Positions 54,715 to 63,481 of a DNA stretch of 64,000 bases are shown here, piece after piece. The translations under genes were made by a program, and so were the position numbers. The notes under the pieces are model-generated. The model was not told the origin of the DNA, did not search any database, and saw only the letters and a program-made list of their open reading frames with translations. Positions within the stretch are counted from its first letter, which is position 1. Every line of letters starts with the position of its first letter. The stretch is from Cellulomonas wangsupingiae (GTDB taxonomy: Bacteria > Actinomycetota > Actinomycetes > Actinomycetales > Cellulomonadaceae): NCBI RefSeq assembly GCF_024508275.1, contig NZ_CP101989.1, positions 1,364,001-1,428,000 of the forward strand. Direction: 5' to 3'.

Positions 54715-55641
54715 ATGCGTGACCGTCTCGTGTGCTGCGGCCTGACGACCCTCGACGTGACGCAGGTGCTCGACCGCCTGCCTGCGCCCGACGAGAAGGT
54801 CGTCGCCGACGGCCTGGACGTGACGTTCGGTGGCCCCGCGGCCAACGCGGCGGCCGTCGCGGCGGGCCTGGGGGTGCCGACGACGCTGGTGACCGCGCTC
54901 GGCACGGGCGCGCTCGCCGACGTCGCGCGCGCGGGGCTCGCGGCTGCGGGCGTCGACGTCGTCGACCTGGCGCCCGACGCGGCCGGCGTGCTGCCGGTCT
55001 CGACCGTGCTCGTCACGCGCGCGACGGGGGAGCGTGCCGTCGTCTCCGTCAACGGCACGGGCGCGCCGCACCTCGCCCGGCCCGACGTCGCCCTCCTCCG
55101 CGGCGCCGGTGCGCTGCTCGTGGACGGGCACCACCCCGCGGCCGGGCTCGCGCTCGCCGCCGCGGCCCGTGCGGCCGGTGTCCCGGTGCTCCTGGACGGC
55201 GGCAGCTGGAAGCCGTCGACCGCCGAGCTGCTCGCGGCGGTCGACCTCGCCGTCCTCTCGGCCGACTTCGCCGTGCCCGGGTGGCCGCAGGAGCCCGCCC
55301 CCGGTGCCGAGGACCCCGTGGACGGCCTGCTCGACGCGGTCGCGGCGTTCGGTCCGGGGTTCGTCGCGCGCAGCGCCGGGCCCGGGCCGGTGCGGGTGCG
55401 TCGTGCGGCGGGGGAGGGGGGCCCGGCACGCACGTCGCTGCGGCCGGCCGCCGTCCCCGCGGGAGGCGTCGTCGACACGCTCGGTGCGGGCGACGTGCTG
55501 CACGGCGCGATGGCGGCGGCGCTCGCGCGCGGGGCGGACCCGCTCGACGCACTGGCGGAGGGCATGCGCTGCGCGACGGAGTCGGTGCAGCACGCGGGTG
55601 CTCGCGGCTGGCTCGCGGGGGGCGCCGTCGCCACCTCGTGA
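54715..55641 (+). CDS. PfkB-family carbohydrate kinase
   Basis: The 308-residue protein has the ribokinase fold motifs GGPAANAAAVAAGLG near 39-53 and DTLGAGDVLHGAMAAAL, whose Asp is the catalytic base. The sugar is unknown: ribose, a keto-deoxy acid from pectin, or an aminosugar would fit the setting. The ATG at 54715 is six bases after GAGGAT. It lies between the pectate lyase and the ROK regulator. Confidence 0.87.
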   Translation: MRDRLVCCGLTTLDVTQVLDRLPAPDEKVVADGLDVTFGGPAANAAAVAAGLGVPTTLVTALGTGALADVARAGLAAAGVDVVDLAPDAAGVLPVSTVLVTRATGERAVVSVNGTGAPHLARPDVALLRGAGALLVDGHHPAAGLALAAAARAAGVPVLLDGGSWKPSTAELLAAVDLAVLSADFAVPGWPQEPAPGAEDPVDGLLDAVAAFGPGFVARSAGPGPVRVRRAAGEGGPARTSLRPAAVPAGGVVDTLGAGDVLHGAMAAALARGADPLDALAEGMRCATESVQHAGARGWLAGGAVATS

Positions 55642-55701
55642 CGCGCGGCGCACGGGCGTGTGAACGCGCGGTCACGATGTGATCACGGTCACGTCCGGGC
55701 A

Positions 55702-55732
55702 TTGACCGCGATTAGTAAGGAAGGTCTACTAA
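55702..55732 (+). promoter_or_regulatory. Promoter with ROK-type operator
   Basis: TTGACC at 55702-55707 and TCTACT at 55725-55730 are spaced by 17 bp, putting the transcript start at about the ATG (55738). The inverted repeat TTAGTA-N9-TACTAA at 55712-55732 covers spacer and -10. A protein bound there would stop polymerase, which suggests that the ROK regulator represses itself. AAGGAAGG lies in the loop, but is rather far from the ATG to act as a ribosome site. Confidence 0.65.
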
Positions 55733-55737
55733 CAAAC

Positions 55738-56916
55738 ATGCCCCCGACGACGAGGTCGGCCCCCGGCCGCACCGCGAGCCCCGTGCAGCGCCAGCTGCGA
55801 CCGACCGCCAAGGTGCTGCCCGAGCACGCCCGGGCCCACAACCGCTCACTCGTCCTGGGCCACCTGTTCCACGAGGGGCCGTCGTCCCGAGCCGACGTCG
55901 CGCGCAGCACGGGCCTGACACGCGTCACCGTCTCCGACCTCGTCGCCGCGCTGCTCGCCGAAGGGCTCGTCGCCGAGCTGGGCGTGCGCGCCGAGGGCAA
56001 GGTCGGCAAGCCCGCCACCCTCGTCGGGCTGCGCTCGGCCGACCACCACGTCGTCGTCCTCGACCTCACGGACGACGAGACCGTCCACGGCGCGGTCATG
56101 ACCCTGGTGGGGGAGGTCGTCACGCGTGCGCACGTCCCCGGCGGCGGCGCGACCGGCGCCGACGCGGTCACGCTCGTCGAGGACCTGTGCCGCCGGCTCG
56201 TCGACGGGGCTGCCAGGCCGGTCATCGGCGTGGGCATCTCCTCGCCCGGCGTCATCGACGACGCGGGGCGCGTCGTCGAGGCGCCCAACCGGGGCTGGTA
56301 CGACGTCCCGCTCGCCGCGCGGCTGACCGCGACGCTCGGCGTCCCCGTGCACGTCGCCAACGACGCCAACACCCGCGCGCTGGGGGAGTACACGTACGGC
56401 GGCGCCGACGCGAGCGCCATGATCGTCACCGTCGGGCAGGGCGTCGGCGCGGGCATGCTCGTCGACGGCGCCCTCGTGCGCGGGCGCGGGCACGCCGCCG
56501 GCGAGATCGGGCACGTCACCGTCGTCGACGACGACACCCCTGGCGAGACCCCCCAGCGGTGCGCGTGCGGGCGCGCCGGCTGCCTCGAGACCGTGCTCAG
56601 CGCGCCGGCCCTGCGCCGCCGCACCGCAGGTCTGTCCCCGCAGGACGCCGACGCCGCGCTGGCGTCGGTCGGACGGATGCTGGGCCGCACGCTCGCACCC
56701 GTCGTCAGCGCCCTCAACCTCGCCGAGGTCCTGCTCTCCGGCCCCCCGGAGCTGCTCGACGGACCCCTGCGGGACGCGGCGACCACCACTCTCCGCGACC
56801 GGACGATGCCCGTCGTCGGGCACGACCTGCGGTTGCGGATGGCAGCCCTCGACGAGGACGCGGCGCTCGCAGGCGCCGCCGTGCTCGTCCTGTCCGGTCA
56901 GCTCGGGATCACGTGA
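55738..56916 (+). CDS. ROK-family transcriptional regulator
   Basis: The 392-residue protein has an N-terminal winged helix (about 25-85: HEGPSSRADVARSTGLTRVTVSDLV, read in part) and a ROK sugar-kinase-like domain with CACGRAGCLETVLS as the zinc-binding cysteine cluster. It belongs to the NagC/XylR-like group, and should sense a sugar or sugar phosphate. Position between a PfkB kinase and the amino-sugar operon makes GlcNAc- or glucosamine-6-P a good guess. The ATG at 55738 is chosen because the -35/-10 boxes point to it. Confidence 0.88.
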   Translation: MPPTTRSAPGRTASPVQRQLRPTAKVLPEHARAHNRSLVLGHLFHEGPSSRADVARSTGLTRVTVSDLVAALLAEGLVAELGVRAEGKVGKPATLVGLRSADHHVVVLDLTDDETVHGAVMTLVGEVVTRAHVPGGGATGADAVTLVEDLCRRLVDGAARPVIGVGISSPGVIDDAGRVVEAPNRGWYDVPLAARLTATLGVPVHVANDANTRALGEYTYGGADASAMIVTVGQGVGAGMLVDGALVRGRGHAAGEIGHVTVVDDDTPGETPQRCACGRAGCLETVLSAPALRRRTAGLSPQDADAALASVGRMLGRTLAPVVSALNLAEVLLSGPPELLDGPLRDAATTTLRDRTMPVVGHDLRLRMAALDEDAALAGAAVLVLSGQLGIT

Positions 56917-56920
56917 CGGT

Positions 56921-56944
56921 CCCGAGCGCCGGGGCCGGCTCGGG
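56921..56944 (+). terminator. Hairpin after the ROK regulator, flanked by TCACGTGA copies
   Basis: CCCGAGC at 56921-56927 pairs with GCTCGGG at 56938-56944. The palindrome TCACGTGA occurs on both sides, at 56909-56916 (including the stop codon) and 56945-56952, and can extend the structure. It is probably a terminator; the palindromes could also be protein sites for the next operon. Confidence 0.5.
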
Positions 56945-57042
56945 TCACGTGACGACTCGAGCCGACCGTCCAGCAGGTCGGTAGCACCACCCACCGGCGA
57001 CGTCGTGGTGACGATCGCCTCGCACACGGGAGGAACCCCAAC

Positions 57043-58329
57043 GTGAAGATCCTACGTTTCGGCGCCGTCGGTCTGGCGGCAGCCCTCGTGCTCACGGCGT
57101 GCTCCGGAGGGGGCGGCACCGGTGACGGCAGCACCGACGCCGGCCCGGGCGGGACGGACGGTGCGCAGATCCGCGTCTGGCTCGTCGGGACCGACACCCC
57201 CGACGAGGCGCGCGAGTACCTCACGACGACGTTCGAGGAGGAGAACCCCGGCTCGACGCTCACCATCGAGGAGCAGTCCTGGACCGGCCTCGTCGACAAG
57301 CTGACGACCGCGCTGTCCTCCTCCGACTCGCCCGACGTCGTGGAGGTCGGCAACACGCAGGCCGCGACGTTCACGTCGGCCGGGTACTTCGCACCGCTGG
57401 ACGACATCGCCGAGGACCTCGGCGGCGACGACCTGCTGCCCGGCTTCGTCAAGGCGGGCACCTGGGAGGACACGTTCTACGCGGCCCCGTACTACGCGGG
57501 CTCGCGTATCGTGTTCTACAGCGACCAGATCCTGGGCGGGGCGGCGCTGCCCACGACGCTCGAGGAGTACGTCGAGACCGCCAAGTCGCTGAAGACCGCC
57601 GACCACTCCGGGGTCTGGTTCCCCGGGCAGGACTGGTACAACGCGCTGCCGTTCGTCTGGGAGAACGGCGGCTTCATCGCCGAGCCCGGCGACGACGGCA
57701 CGTGGGAGGCCGGGTTCTCCTCCGAGGGCGGCATCAAGGGCCTCGAGCAGGTCCAGGACCTCATGGTCAACGCCTCCAACGCGCCCAAGGACGGCGACGA
57801 GTCCGAGCTGCAGGTCCCGTTCTGCGCCGGGCAGACGACGTTCCTGTCCGCCCCGAACTGGATCCGGTGGTCCATCCAGGCCCCGGCCGACGCCGAGGCG
57901 CCCGGGTGCGCCGACACGTTCGGTGCCGACCTGCACGCCTTCCCGCTGCCCGGTGCGACCGCGGGTGAGACCGCGAAGGTCTTCGCCGGCGGCTCGAACG
58001 TCGCGGTCGCGACGAAGTCGCAGAACGTCGACCTGGCGAAGAAGGCCCTGACGATCCTGCTGTCCGACGAGTACCAGACGATCCTCGCCGAGAACTCGAT
58101 GATCCCGGCCAAGAAGTCGCTCGTCTCGGCCCTGCCGGACGACGAGTTCACGCTCGCGTCCGCCACCGCGGCGGCCAACGCCGAGCTGACCCCGGCGACC
58201 CCGAAGTGGGGCGACGTCGAGGCGCAGAAGGTCATCCAGGACGCCCTCGTGCAGATCGCGCAGGGCGGTGACGTCGAGACGATCGCGACCGAGCTCGACG
58301 CGCAGATCGAGTCCATCCTCAACGGCTGA
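57043..58329 (+). CDS. Sugar-binding lipoprotein of the amino-sugar importer
   Basis: This 428-residue protein has a lipoprotein signal with lipobox LVLTAC (C20), a Gly/Asp/Thr-rich tether and an SBP_bac_1 fold beginning IRVWLVGTDTPDEAREYL. GGGAGGA lies before the GTG at 57043. Linkage to two permeases, a ROK kinase and NagB suggests that it binds GlcNAc, chitobiose or glucosamine oligomers. A strong hairpin follows the stop, which should raise its level above the permeases. Confidence 0.93.
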   Translation: MKILRFGAVGLAAALVLTACSGGGGTGDGSTDAGPGGTDGAQIRVWLVGTDTPDEAREYLTTTFEEENPGSTLTIEEQSWTGLVDKLTTALSSSDSPDVVEVGNTQAATFTSAGYFAPLDDIAEDLGGDDLLPGFVKAGTWEDTFYAAPYYAGSRIVFYSDQILGGAALPTTLEEYVETAKSLKTADHSGVWFPGQDWYNALPFVWENGGFIAEPGDDGTWEAGFSSEGGIKGLEQVQDLMVNASNAPKDGDESELQVPFCAGQTTFLSAPNWIRWSIQAPADAEAPGCADTFGADLHAFPLPGATAGETAKVFAGGSNVAVATKSQNVDLAKKALTILLSDEYQTILAENSMIPAKKSLVSALPDDEFTLASATAAANAELTPATPKWGDVEAQKVIQDALVQIAQGGDVETIATELDAQIESILNG

Positions 58330-58339
58330 CCCGGCGTCA

Positions 58340-58376
58340 CCGGTCGGGTCCGCGCCTCGCGTGCGGGCCCGACCGG
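58340..58376 (+). promoter_or_regulatory. Intercistronic stem-loop after the binding-protein gene
   Basis: A 14-pair stem (CCGGTCGGGTCCGC with GCGGGCCCGACCGG, one G-U pair) and nine-base loop lie between the binding protein and first permease. Such elements block 3' exonucleases or cause partial termination, leaving more binding-protein mRNA. Confidence 0.65.
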
Positions 58377-58397
58377 GTCACCGCAGGAGGGACCCCC

Positions 58398-59354
58398 ATG
58401 AGCTCCACCGTGCTGCGGCCCGCGCCGCCCGGCGCCGCGCCGCCGCCCCGCGCCACCCGCGCGTTCACCCCCGCGCGGCTCTTGCCCTGGGTGCTGCTGG
58501 CCCCCAGCCTGGCCGTGCTCGTCGTCGTCACCGGCTACCCGCTGGTCCGCATGCTCTGGCTGTCGGTGCACGAGTACGAGCGCGCCCAGCTGCTCGGCGT
58601 GCCGGCGCCGTTCGTGGGCCTCGACAACTACGTCGCGACGCTGACCGACGAACGGTTCTGGGCCGTCACGGCCCGCAGCTTCGTCTTCATGCTCGTGTGC
58701 GTCGTCGCGACCATCACGGTCGGCACGCTCGTGGCCCTGCTGCTCATGCGGCTCGGCCGGGTGATGCGCCTCGTGCTGTCGGTCGCGCTGCTGCTGGCCT
58801 GGGCGATGCCGCCGCTGGCCGCGATGCTCGTGTGGGGCTGGATCTTCGACACCCAGTACGGCGTCGTCAACCACCTGCTGACGTCGGTGACGGGCGAGAG
58901 CTGGATGGGTCACTCATGGCTCATCTCACCGCTGTCCTTCTTCGCGGTCGCGGCCCTGGTCATCGTGTGGGGGGCGATCCCGTTCGTGGCGTTCACGCTC
59001 TACGCGGGCTTCACGCAGGTGCCCGGCGAGGTGCTCGAGGCCGCACAGCTCGACGGTGCCGGCGCCCGGCGGCGGTTCCTCGACGTGCAGGTCCCGTACG
59101 TACGGACCATCTACGTCGTGCTGATCGTGCTGTCGATGATCTGGGACCTGAAGGTCTTCACGCAGATCTTCGTCCTGCAGGGCATCGGTGGCGTGACGTC
59201 CGAGACGAGCACGCTCGGCGTCTACATCTACGAGATGGGCATGGCCCAGGGCCACTACGGGGCCGCGAGCGCCATCGCCGTCGTCTTCACCGTCCTCATG
59301 CTCGCCATCTCCGCGTACTACGTGCGTGTGACGGTCAAGGAGGAGCAGCTGTGA
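58398..59354 (+). CDS. Amino-sugar ABC permease (MalF type)
   Basis: The 318-residue CUT1 permease has six helices and the EAA loop EVLEAAQLDGAGARRRF near 215-231. It forms a channel with the next permease for the sugar held by the lipoprotein. GGAGG precedes the ATG. No ATPase gene is in the operon, so a shared MsiK-type ATPase is expected. Confidence 0.93.
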   Translation: MSSTVLRPAPPGAAPPPRATRAFTPARLLPWVLLAPSLAVLVVVTGYPLVRMLWLSVHEYERAQLLGVPAPFVGLDNYVATLTDERFWAVTARSFVFMLVCVVATITVGTLVALLLMRLGRVMRLVLSVALLLAWAMPPLAAMLVWGWIFDTQYGVVNHLLTSVTGESWMGHSWLISPLSFFAVAALVIVWGAIPFVAFTLYAGFTQVPGEVLEAAQLDGAGARRRFLDVQVPYVRTIYVVLIVLSMIWDLKVFTQIFVLQGIGGVTSETSTLGVYIYEMGMAQGHYGAASAIAVVFTVLMLAISAYYVRVTVKEEQL

Positions 59355-60271
59355 GCCTCGCACCCGCCGGCACGGTGCCGGTCGTCGCACCCGCGCCACC
59401 GGCCGCGGGCGTGGTCCGCCGCCGCCGCCCGGCCCGCCGCCGGGCCGCGTCCGTCGGCTGGGGCGTGGTCGCCGCGCTGCTCGCCGCGGCCTTCGCGTTC
59501 CCGGTCTACTGGATGGTCAACACGTCCTTCCTGCCGACCAACCTCATCATCGGGCCCGAGCTGCACCTGTGGCCGGACGAGCCGACGCTGCGCAACTACG
59601 ACACCGCGATGTTCCGCCAGGAGCGCTCGCCGTTCGTGCCCGCGCTGGGCAACTCGCTGCAGGTGACGTTCCTCGTGCTCGTCGCCGCGATGGTCCTGGC
59701 GTTCTTCGCGTCGCTGGCCGTCACGCGCTTCCGGTTCCGGGGGCGGGCGGCGTTCGTGCTGTCGATCCTGGTGATCCAGATGGTCCCGGGCGAGGCGATG
59801 ATGATCTCGGTGTTCCAGATGGTCGACTCCTGGCGGCTGCTGAACACCGTGGTCGCGCTCGGCGTCGTGTACCTCGCGGGCGTCCTGCCCTTCACCATCT
59901 GGACGTTGCGCGGCTTCGTCAACGGCGTGCCCGTCGAGCTCGAGGAGGCCGCGATGATCGACGGGTGCTCGCGTCCCCGGGCGTTCTGGAGGGTGACGTT
60001 CCCGCTGCTCGCGCCCGGCCTGGTGGCGACCGGCGTGTTCGCGTTCCTGCAGGCGTGGAACGAGTTCATGATGGCGTTGATCATCATGACCCGGCCCGAG
60101 TCCATGACGCTGCCCGTGTGGCTGCGCACGTTCCAGCAGGCCACCAAGTCGACCGACTGGGGAGCGCTCATGGCGGGCTCCGTGCTCGTCGCGGTCCCGG
60201 TCGTCGTCTTCTTCCTCGTCGTGCAGGGGCGCATGACCGGAGGGTTGGTGTCCGGGGCGGTCAAGGGCTGA
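59351..60271 (+). CDS. Amino-sugar ABC permease (MalG type)
   Basis: A 306-residue permease with an Arg/Pro-rich cytoplasmic start, six helices, EAA loop LEEAAMIDGCSRPRAF near 200-216, and the family end RMTGGLVSGAVKG. GTG at 59351 overlaps the stop of the first permease by GTGA. Confidence 0.93.
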   Translation: MSLAPAGTVPVVAPAPPAAGVVRRRRPARRRAASVGWGVVAALLAAAFAFPVYWMVNTSFLPTNLIIGPELHLWPDEPTLRNYDTAMFRQERSPFVPALGNSLQVTFLVLVAAMVLAFFASLAVTRFRFRGRAAFVLSILVIQMVPGEAMMISVFQMVDSWRLLNTVVALGVVYLAGVLPFTIWTLRGFVNGVPVELEEAAMIDGCSRPRAFWRVTFPLLAPGLVATGVFAFLQAWNEFMMALIIMTRPESMTLPVWLRTFQQATKSTDWGALMAGSVLVAVPVVVFFLVVQGRMTGGLVSGAVKG

Positions 60272-60274
60272 GTC

Positions 60275-61261
60275 ATGGACGCCACGACCCTGGGGGGGAA
60301 CCCTGTCGTGCCCACCGCCCACGTGCCCCGGCCCGGCTGGACCGTCGGCGTCGACATCGGCGGCACCAAGGTGCTCGCCGTGCTGCTCGACCCCGACGGG
60401 CGGGTCGCGCGCACGCACCGCGCCACCACGGCCCGCGGCCCGGACGGCCTCGTCGAGGCGGTGACGACGTCCGTGCACGCGCTGGTCGACGCGCACGGCG
60501 TCCCGGTCGACGCCCTCGTCGGCACGGGCATCGGGGTCCCCGGTGTCGTCGACCCCGTCACGGGGACCGTCGAGCACGCGGTCAACGTCGGAGTCACGCA
60601 CCCGTTCCCCCTCGCGGCGGCCGCGGCGGCCGCTCTGGGGGCCGGCGCGCGCGTGCGCGTCGAGAACGACCTCAACGTCGCGGTGCTCGGCGCCGCGCAC
60701 ACCGTCGCACCCCGCTCCACGCGCGACCTCGCGTTCCTCGCGCTCGGGACCGGCGTCGCGGCGGGGCTGCTGCTCGACGGCACGCTGCGCCGTGGCTCGC
60801 ACCGCGCCGCGGGGGAGGTGGGGCACCTCACGCTCGTGCCCGACGGTCTGCCCTGCAAGTGCGGGCAGCGCGGGTGCGTCGAGCAGTACGCGTCGGGCAG
60901 CGCGCTCGACGCCGCGTGGCCGTCGCCCGACGGCCGGCCCGCACCGCTCGCGCTCTTCGAGGCGGCCGACGCCGGCGACGCGCGTGCCGTGGCCGTGCGC
61001 GACCGGTTCCTGTGGGCGGTCGCCGGTGCTGTCCGGATCCTCGTGCTGACCTGCGACGTCGACCACGTCGTCATCGGGGGTGGCGTGAGCGGGCTGGGGG
61101 AGCCGCTGCTCGCGGGCGTGCGCGCCCAGCTGGCGCGCGAGGCCGCGGCGTCGCCGTTCCTCGCGTCGTTGGCCCTGGCGGAGCGGGTGCACCTCGCGCC
61201 GCGCGACGTCCCGGTCGGGGCCGTCGGGGCCGCGCTCGCGGGACGAGAGGAGAGCGTCTGA
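60275..61261 (+). CDS. ROK-family sugar kinase
   Basis: This 328-residue kinase has the phosphate motif DIGGTK at 27-32, the GEVGHLTL motif and the ROK zinc cluster CKCGQRGCVEQYASG. There is no DNA-binding domain, so it is an enzyme. In this operon it should phosphorylate imported GlcNAc or glucosamine to the 6-phosphate, the substrate path of NagB. It starts three bases after the permease stop and its stop overlaps the nagB ATG by one base. Confidence 0.9.
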   Translation: MDATTLGGNPVVPTAHVPRPGWTVGVDIGGTKVLAVLLDPDGRVARTHRATTARGPDGLVEAVTTSVHALVDAHGVPVDALVGTGIGVPGVVDPVTGTVEHAVNVGVTHPFPLAAAAAAALGAGARVRVENDLNVAVLGAAHTVAPRSTRDLAFLALGTGVAAGLLLDGTLRRGSHRAAGEVGHLTLVPDGLPCKCGQRGCVEQYASGSALDAAWPSPDGRPAPLALFEAADAGDARAVAVRDRFLWAVAGAVRILVLTCDVDHVVIGGGVSGLGEPLLAGVRAQLAREAAASPFLASLALAERVHLAPRDVPVGAVGAALAGREESV

Positions 61262-62043
61262 TGGAGGTCGTCATCGCACCCGCCCCCGAGCTGGCGCGCC
61301 TCGCCGCGGACGCGGTCGAGCGGCTGCTGACGGCACGGCCCGACGGCGTCCTGGGGCTCGCGACCGGGTCGAGCCCGCTGGCCGTGTACGACGAGCTCGC
61401 ACGCCGGCACGCCGAGCACGGCCTGTCGTTCGCTCGGGCGCGGGCGTTCCTGCTCGACGAGTACGTCGGCCTGCCCGCGGACCACCCGCAGCGGTACCGC
61501 AACGTCATCGACGCCGAGCTGGTCGCGCGCGTCGACCTGCCGCCCGGGTCCGTGCACGGCCCCGACGGCCTCGCGGCGGACCTGCCGGGCGCGTGCGCCG
61601 CGTACGAGCGGGCGATCGCCGACGCCGGGGGCGTGGACCTGCAGCTGCTGGGCATCGGCACTGACGGCCACGTCGCGTTCAACGAGCCCGGCTCGTCGCT
61701 CGGGTCCCGCACGCGCATCAAGACCCTGACGCGTCGGACGCGCGAGGACAACGCCCGGTTCTTCGACGGTGACGTCGACGCGGTGCCGACGCACTGCCTC
61801 ACGCAGGGGCTCGCGACGATCATGGCGGCGCGGCACCTGGTGCTGCTCGCACACGGGCGCGGCAAGGCGCAGGCCGTCCACCAGCTCGTCGAGGGCCCGG
61901 TCAGCGCGCTGTGGCCCGCCACGGTCCTGCAGCTGCACCCCCACGTGACGGTCCTCGTCGACGACGCCGCCGCGAGCCGCCTGCAGCTCGCCGACCACTA
62001 CCGCGAGACCTACGCCGCGAAGCCCACCTGGCAACCCCTCTGA
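61261..62043 (+). CDS. nagB: Glucosamine-6-phosphate deaminase
   Basis: The 260-residue protein matches NagB: ATGSSPLAVYDEL binds phosphate, D66 in LLDEYVGL is the catalytic base, D135 and H137 in GIGTDGHVAFNEPGSS open the ring and relay protons. It converts glucosamine-6-P to fructose-6-P and ammonia. No nagA deacetylase is in the window. The ATG at 61261 overlaps the kinase stop (TGATG). Confidence 0.95.
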   Translation: MEVVIAPAPELARLAADAVERLLTARPDGVLGLATGSSPLAVYDELARRHAEHGLSFARARAFLLDEYVGLPADHPQRYRNVIDAELVARVDLPPGSVHGPDGLAADLPGACAAYERAIADAGGVDLQLLGIGTDGHVAFNEPGSSLGSRTRIKTLTRRTREDNARFFDGDVDAVPTHCLTQGLATIMAARHLVLLAHGRGKAQAVHQLVEGPVSALWPATVLQLHPHVTVLVDDAAASRLQLADHYRETYAAKPTWQPL

Positions 62044-62054
62044 CCCGCTCCTCC

Positions 62055-62147
62055 GCCGAGCTCAGCACTCGTTCGCCGAGCGCGGTACTCGTTCGCCGAG
62101 CGCGGTACTCGTTCGTCCCGCGCTCGACGGCGGAGTACCGCGCTCGG
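62055..62147. repeat. Three 20-bp tandem repeats with an inverted copy
   Basis: GCCGAGCGCGGTACTCGTTC occurs at 62075-62094 and 62095-62114, with a diverged copy at 62055-62074. GAGTACCGCGCTCGG at 62133-62147 is the exact reverse complement of 62096-62110, so the last repeat and this form a 15-bp hairpin. It fills the gap between converging nagB and the GntR gene. It may act as terminator, and looks like a dispersed REP-like element. Confidence 0.8.
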
Positions 62148-62159
62148 GGGTGGGGGCGG

Positions 62160-62522
62160 TCAGGTGAGGAGCGCGCCGCGGACCAGGTCGACGGTCTCGT
62201 CCGGCGTCAGGCCCGCCGCGCGGGCGGCCCGCACGTAGGCCGCCGCGGCGTCGCGGGCGGTGACGTGCGCGGGGGCGGCGTCGTCGGCGACGACCGTGCC
62301 GCTGCGCCGCCGCGTCACGACGACGCCCGCCAGCTCGAGCTCGCGGAACGCCCGCGCGACGGTGCCGGGGGCGACGCCCAGGTCGGTGGCCAGCGCCCGG
62401 ATGGTCGGCAGCCGGTCGCCCGGGCGCAGCCGCCCGGCGGCGACGTGCGCGACGACCTGGGTGCGGACCTGCTCGTACACCGGGACGCCGGACGTCACGT
62501 CGACCTCGACGTGGACGCTCAC
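62160..62522 (-). CDS. GntR-family regulator, YtrA type
   Basis: The 120-residue protein has the short form of GntR: a winged helix (PVYEQVRTQVVAHVAAG, LPTIRALATDLGVAPGTVARAFRELE, read in parts) and a C-terminus of only about 50 residues, as in the YtrA subfamily. These usually control ABC or membrane-protein operons of which they are part. Its GTG overlaps the stop of the membrane gene by GTGA. The palindrome at 63482 before that gene is the likely operator. Confidence 0.88.
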   Translation of the reverse strand: MSVHVEVDVTSGVPVYEQVRTQVVAHVAAGRLRPGDRLPTIRALATDLGVAPGTVARAFRELELAGVVVTRRRSGTVVADDAAPAHVTARDAAAAYVRAARAAGLTPDETVDLVRGALLT

Positions 62523-63460
62523 ACGCGCACCAGGGCCGTCGCGCCCGGTGCCGTCTCGCGGGCAGCGCGCGCGAGGGCGCTGCCCGTGACGACGAACGTC
62601 GCGGCGAGGACGGCCGGGGCCGCGGCGAGGCCGCAGACGCCGAGGGTGTGCAGCACGCGGTCGGTCGTCTCGACCCACCCGCCGCCGACGTCGTACCCGG
62701 ACGTCGCCGCCGCGCGCAACGAGTTGCCGGTGACGAGCAGGACGCCCGCGAGCGTGCCGCCGACCACGAGCTGGACGGCCGCGAGGACGCGTCGCGCACC
62801 GGCGCGTCGCAGCCGGGCGTCGTCGGCCGTCGACACCTGGGCGACCGCCGGGCGCGAGGCGATGAGGTGCAGCGTCACTGCTGCCGCCACGAGCAGCACG
62901 ACGACGGCGACGGCGATCGGGACGCCGTAGGGCGCGCCGGGGTACGGGCCGGCACCCGAGGTGCTGCTCTCGTGCTGCACCGTCACCGAGCGACCGTCGT
63001 CGGGGTCGGCCGTCAGGCCGGTCCCGAGCAGGACGAGCAGCAGCGCCGCCGACCAGGCCAGGGCGAGGGCGGCCGCACCGTGGGGGGCCACGTCGCGGAC
63101 GGTGCGTCGCGTCAGGGACGCGCGGCGGACGGACGCGGCGGGACGCGGCCAGGTGCGCTCGCCCACGGCCGCCACGAGGAGCGCGACGACGCCGGCGACC
63201 GCCGGTGCGCACGCGAGCACGATGCCCTGGTCGGGCCCGAACGGGATCGTCTGCGGCAGCGTCAGCGCGACGAGGACCAGCGCGGCCCACGACAGCCCGG
63301 CGACGAGTGCGGCGTGACGACGGGCACGCGCGTACGCGTCGGGCGACGTCTCGACGTCCGGGCCCGTGCCGGTCGGTGTGCGCGCCGTGGCGACGGTCGT
63401 GACGATCGCCGCGAGCGCCGCGATCGGCAGCAGCACGAGGGGGAGGAGCAGCAGGCGCAC
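62519..63460 (-). CDS. Membrane protein co-transcribed with the GntR regulator
   Basis: This 313-residue protein has about eight hydrophobic helices with Arg-rich loops, starting LLLLPLVLLPIAALAAIVTTV. It resembles DUF1648-containing membrane proteins often paired with YtrA-type regulators, though no motif proves that. I cannot assign a function. The GTG at 63460 has an AT-richer promoter just upstream with a clear palindrome. Confidence 0.75.
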   Translation of the reverse strand: MRLLLLPLVLLPIAALAAIVTTVATARTPTGTGPDVETSPDAYARARRHAALVAGLSWAALVLVALTLPQTIPFGPDQGIVLACAPAVAGVVALLVAAVGERTWPRPAASVRRASLTRRTVRDVAPHGAAALALAWSAALLLVLLGTGLTADPDDGRSVTVQHESSTSGAGPYPGAPYGVPIAVAVVVLLVAAAVTLHLIASRPAVAQVSTADDARLRRAGARRVLAAVQLVVGGTLAGVLLVTGNSLRAAATSGYDVGGGWVETTDRVLHTLGVCGLAAAPAVLAATFVVTGSALARAARETAPGATALVRV

Positions 63461-63481
63461 GTCAGGTCTCCGATCCCCGGA

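Noticed and set aside
62055..62147. CRISPR array
   Set aside because: The 20-bp units are head to tail without spacers, and no cas gene is near.
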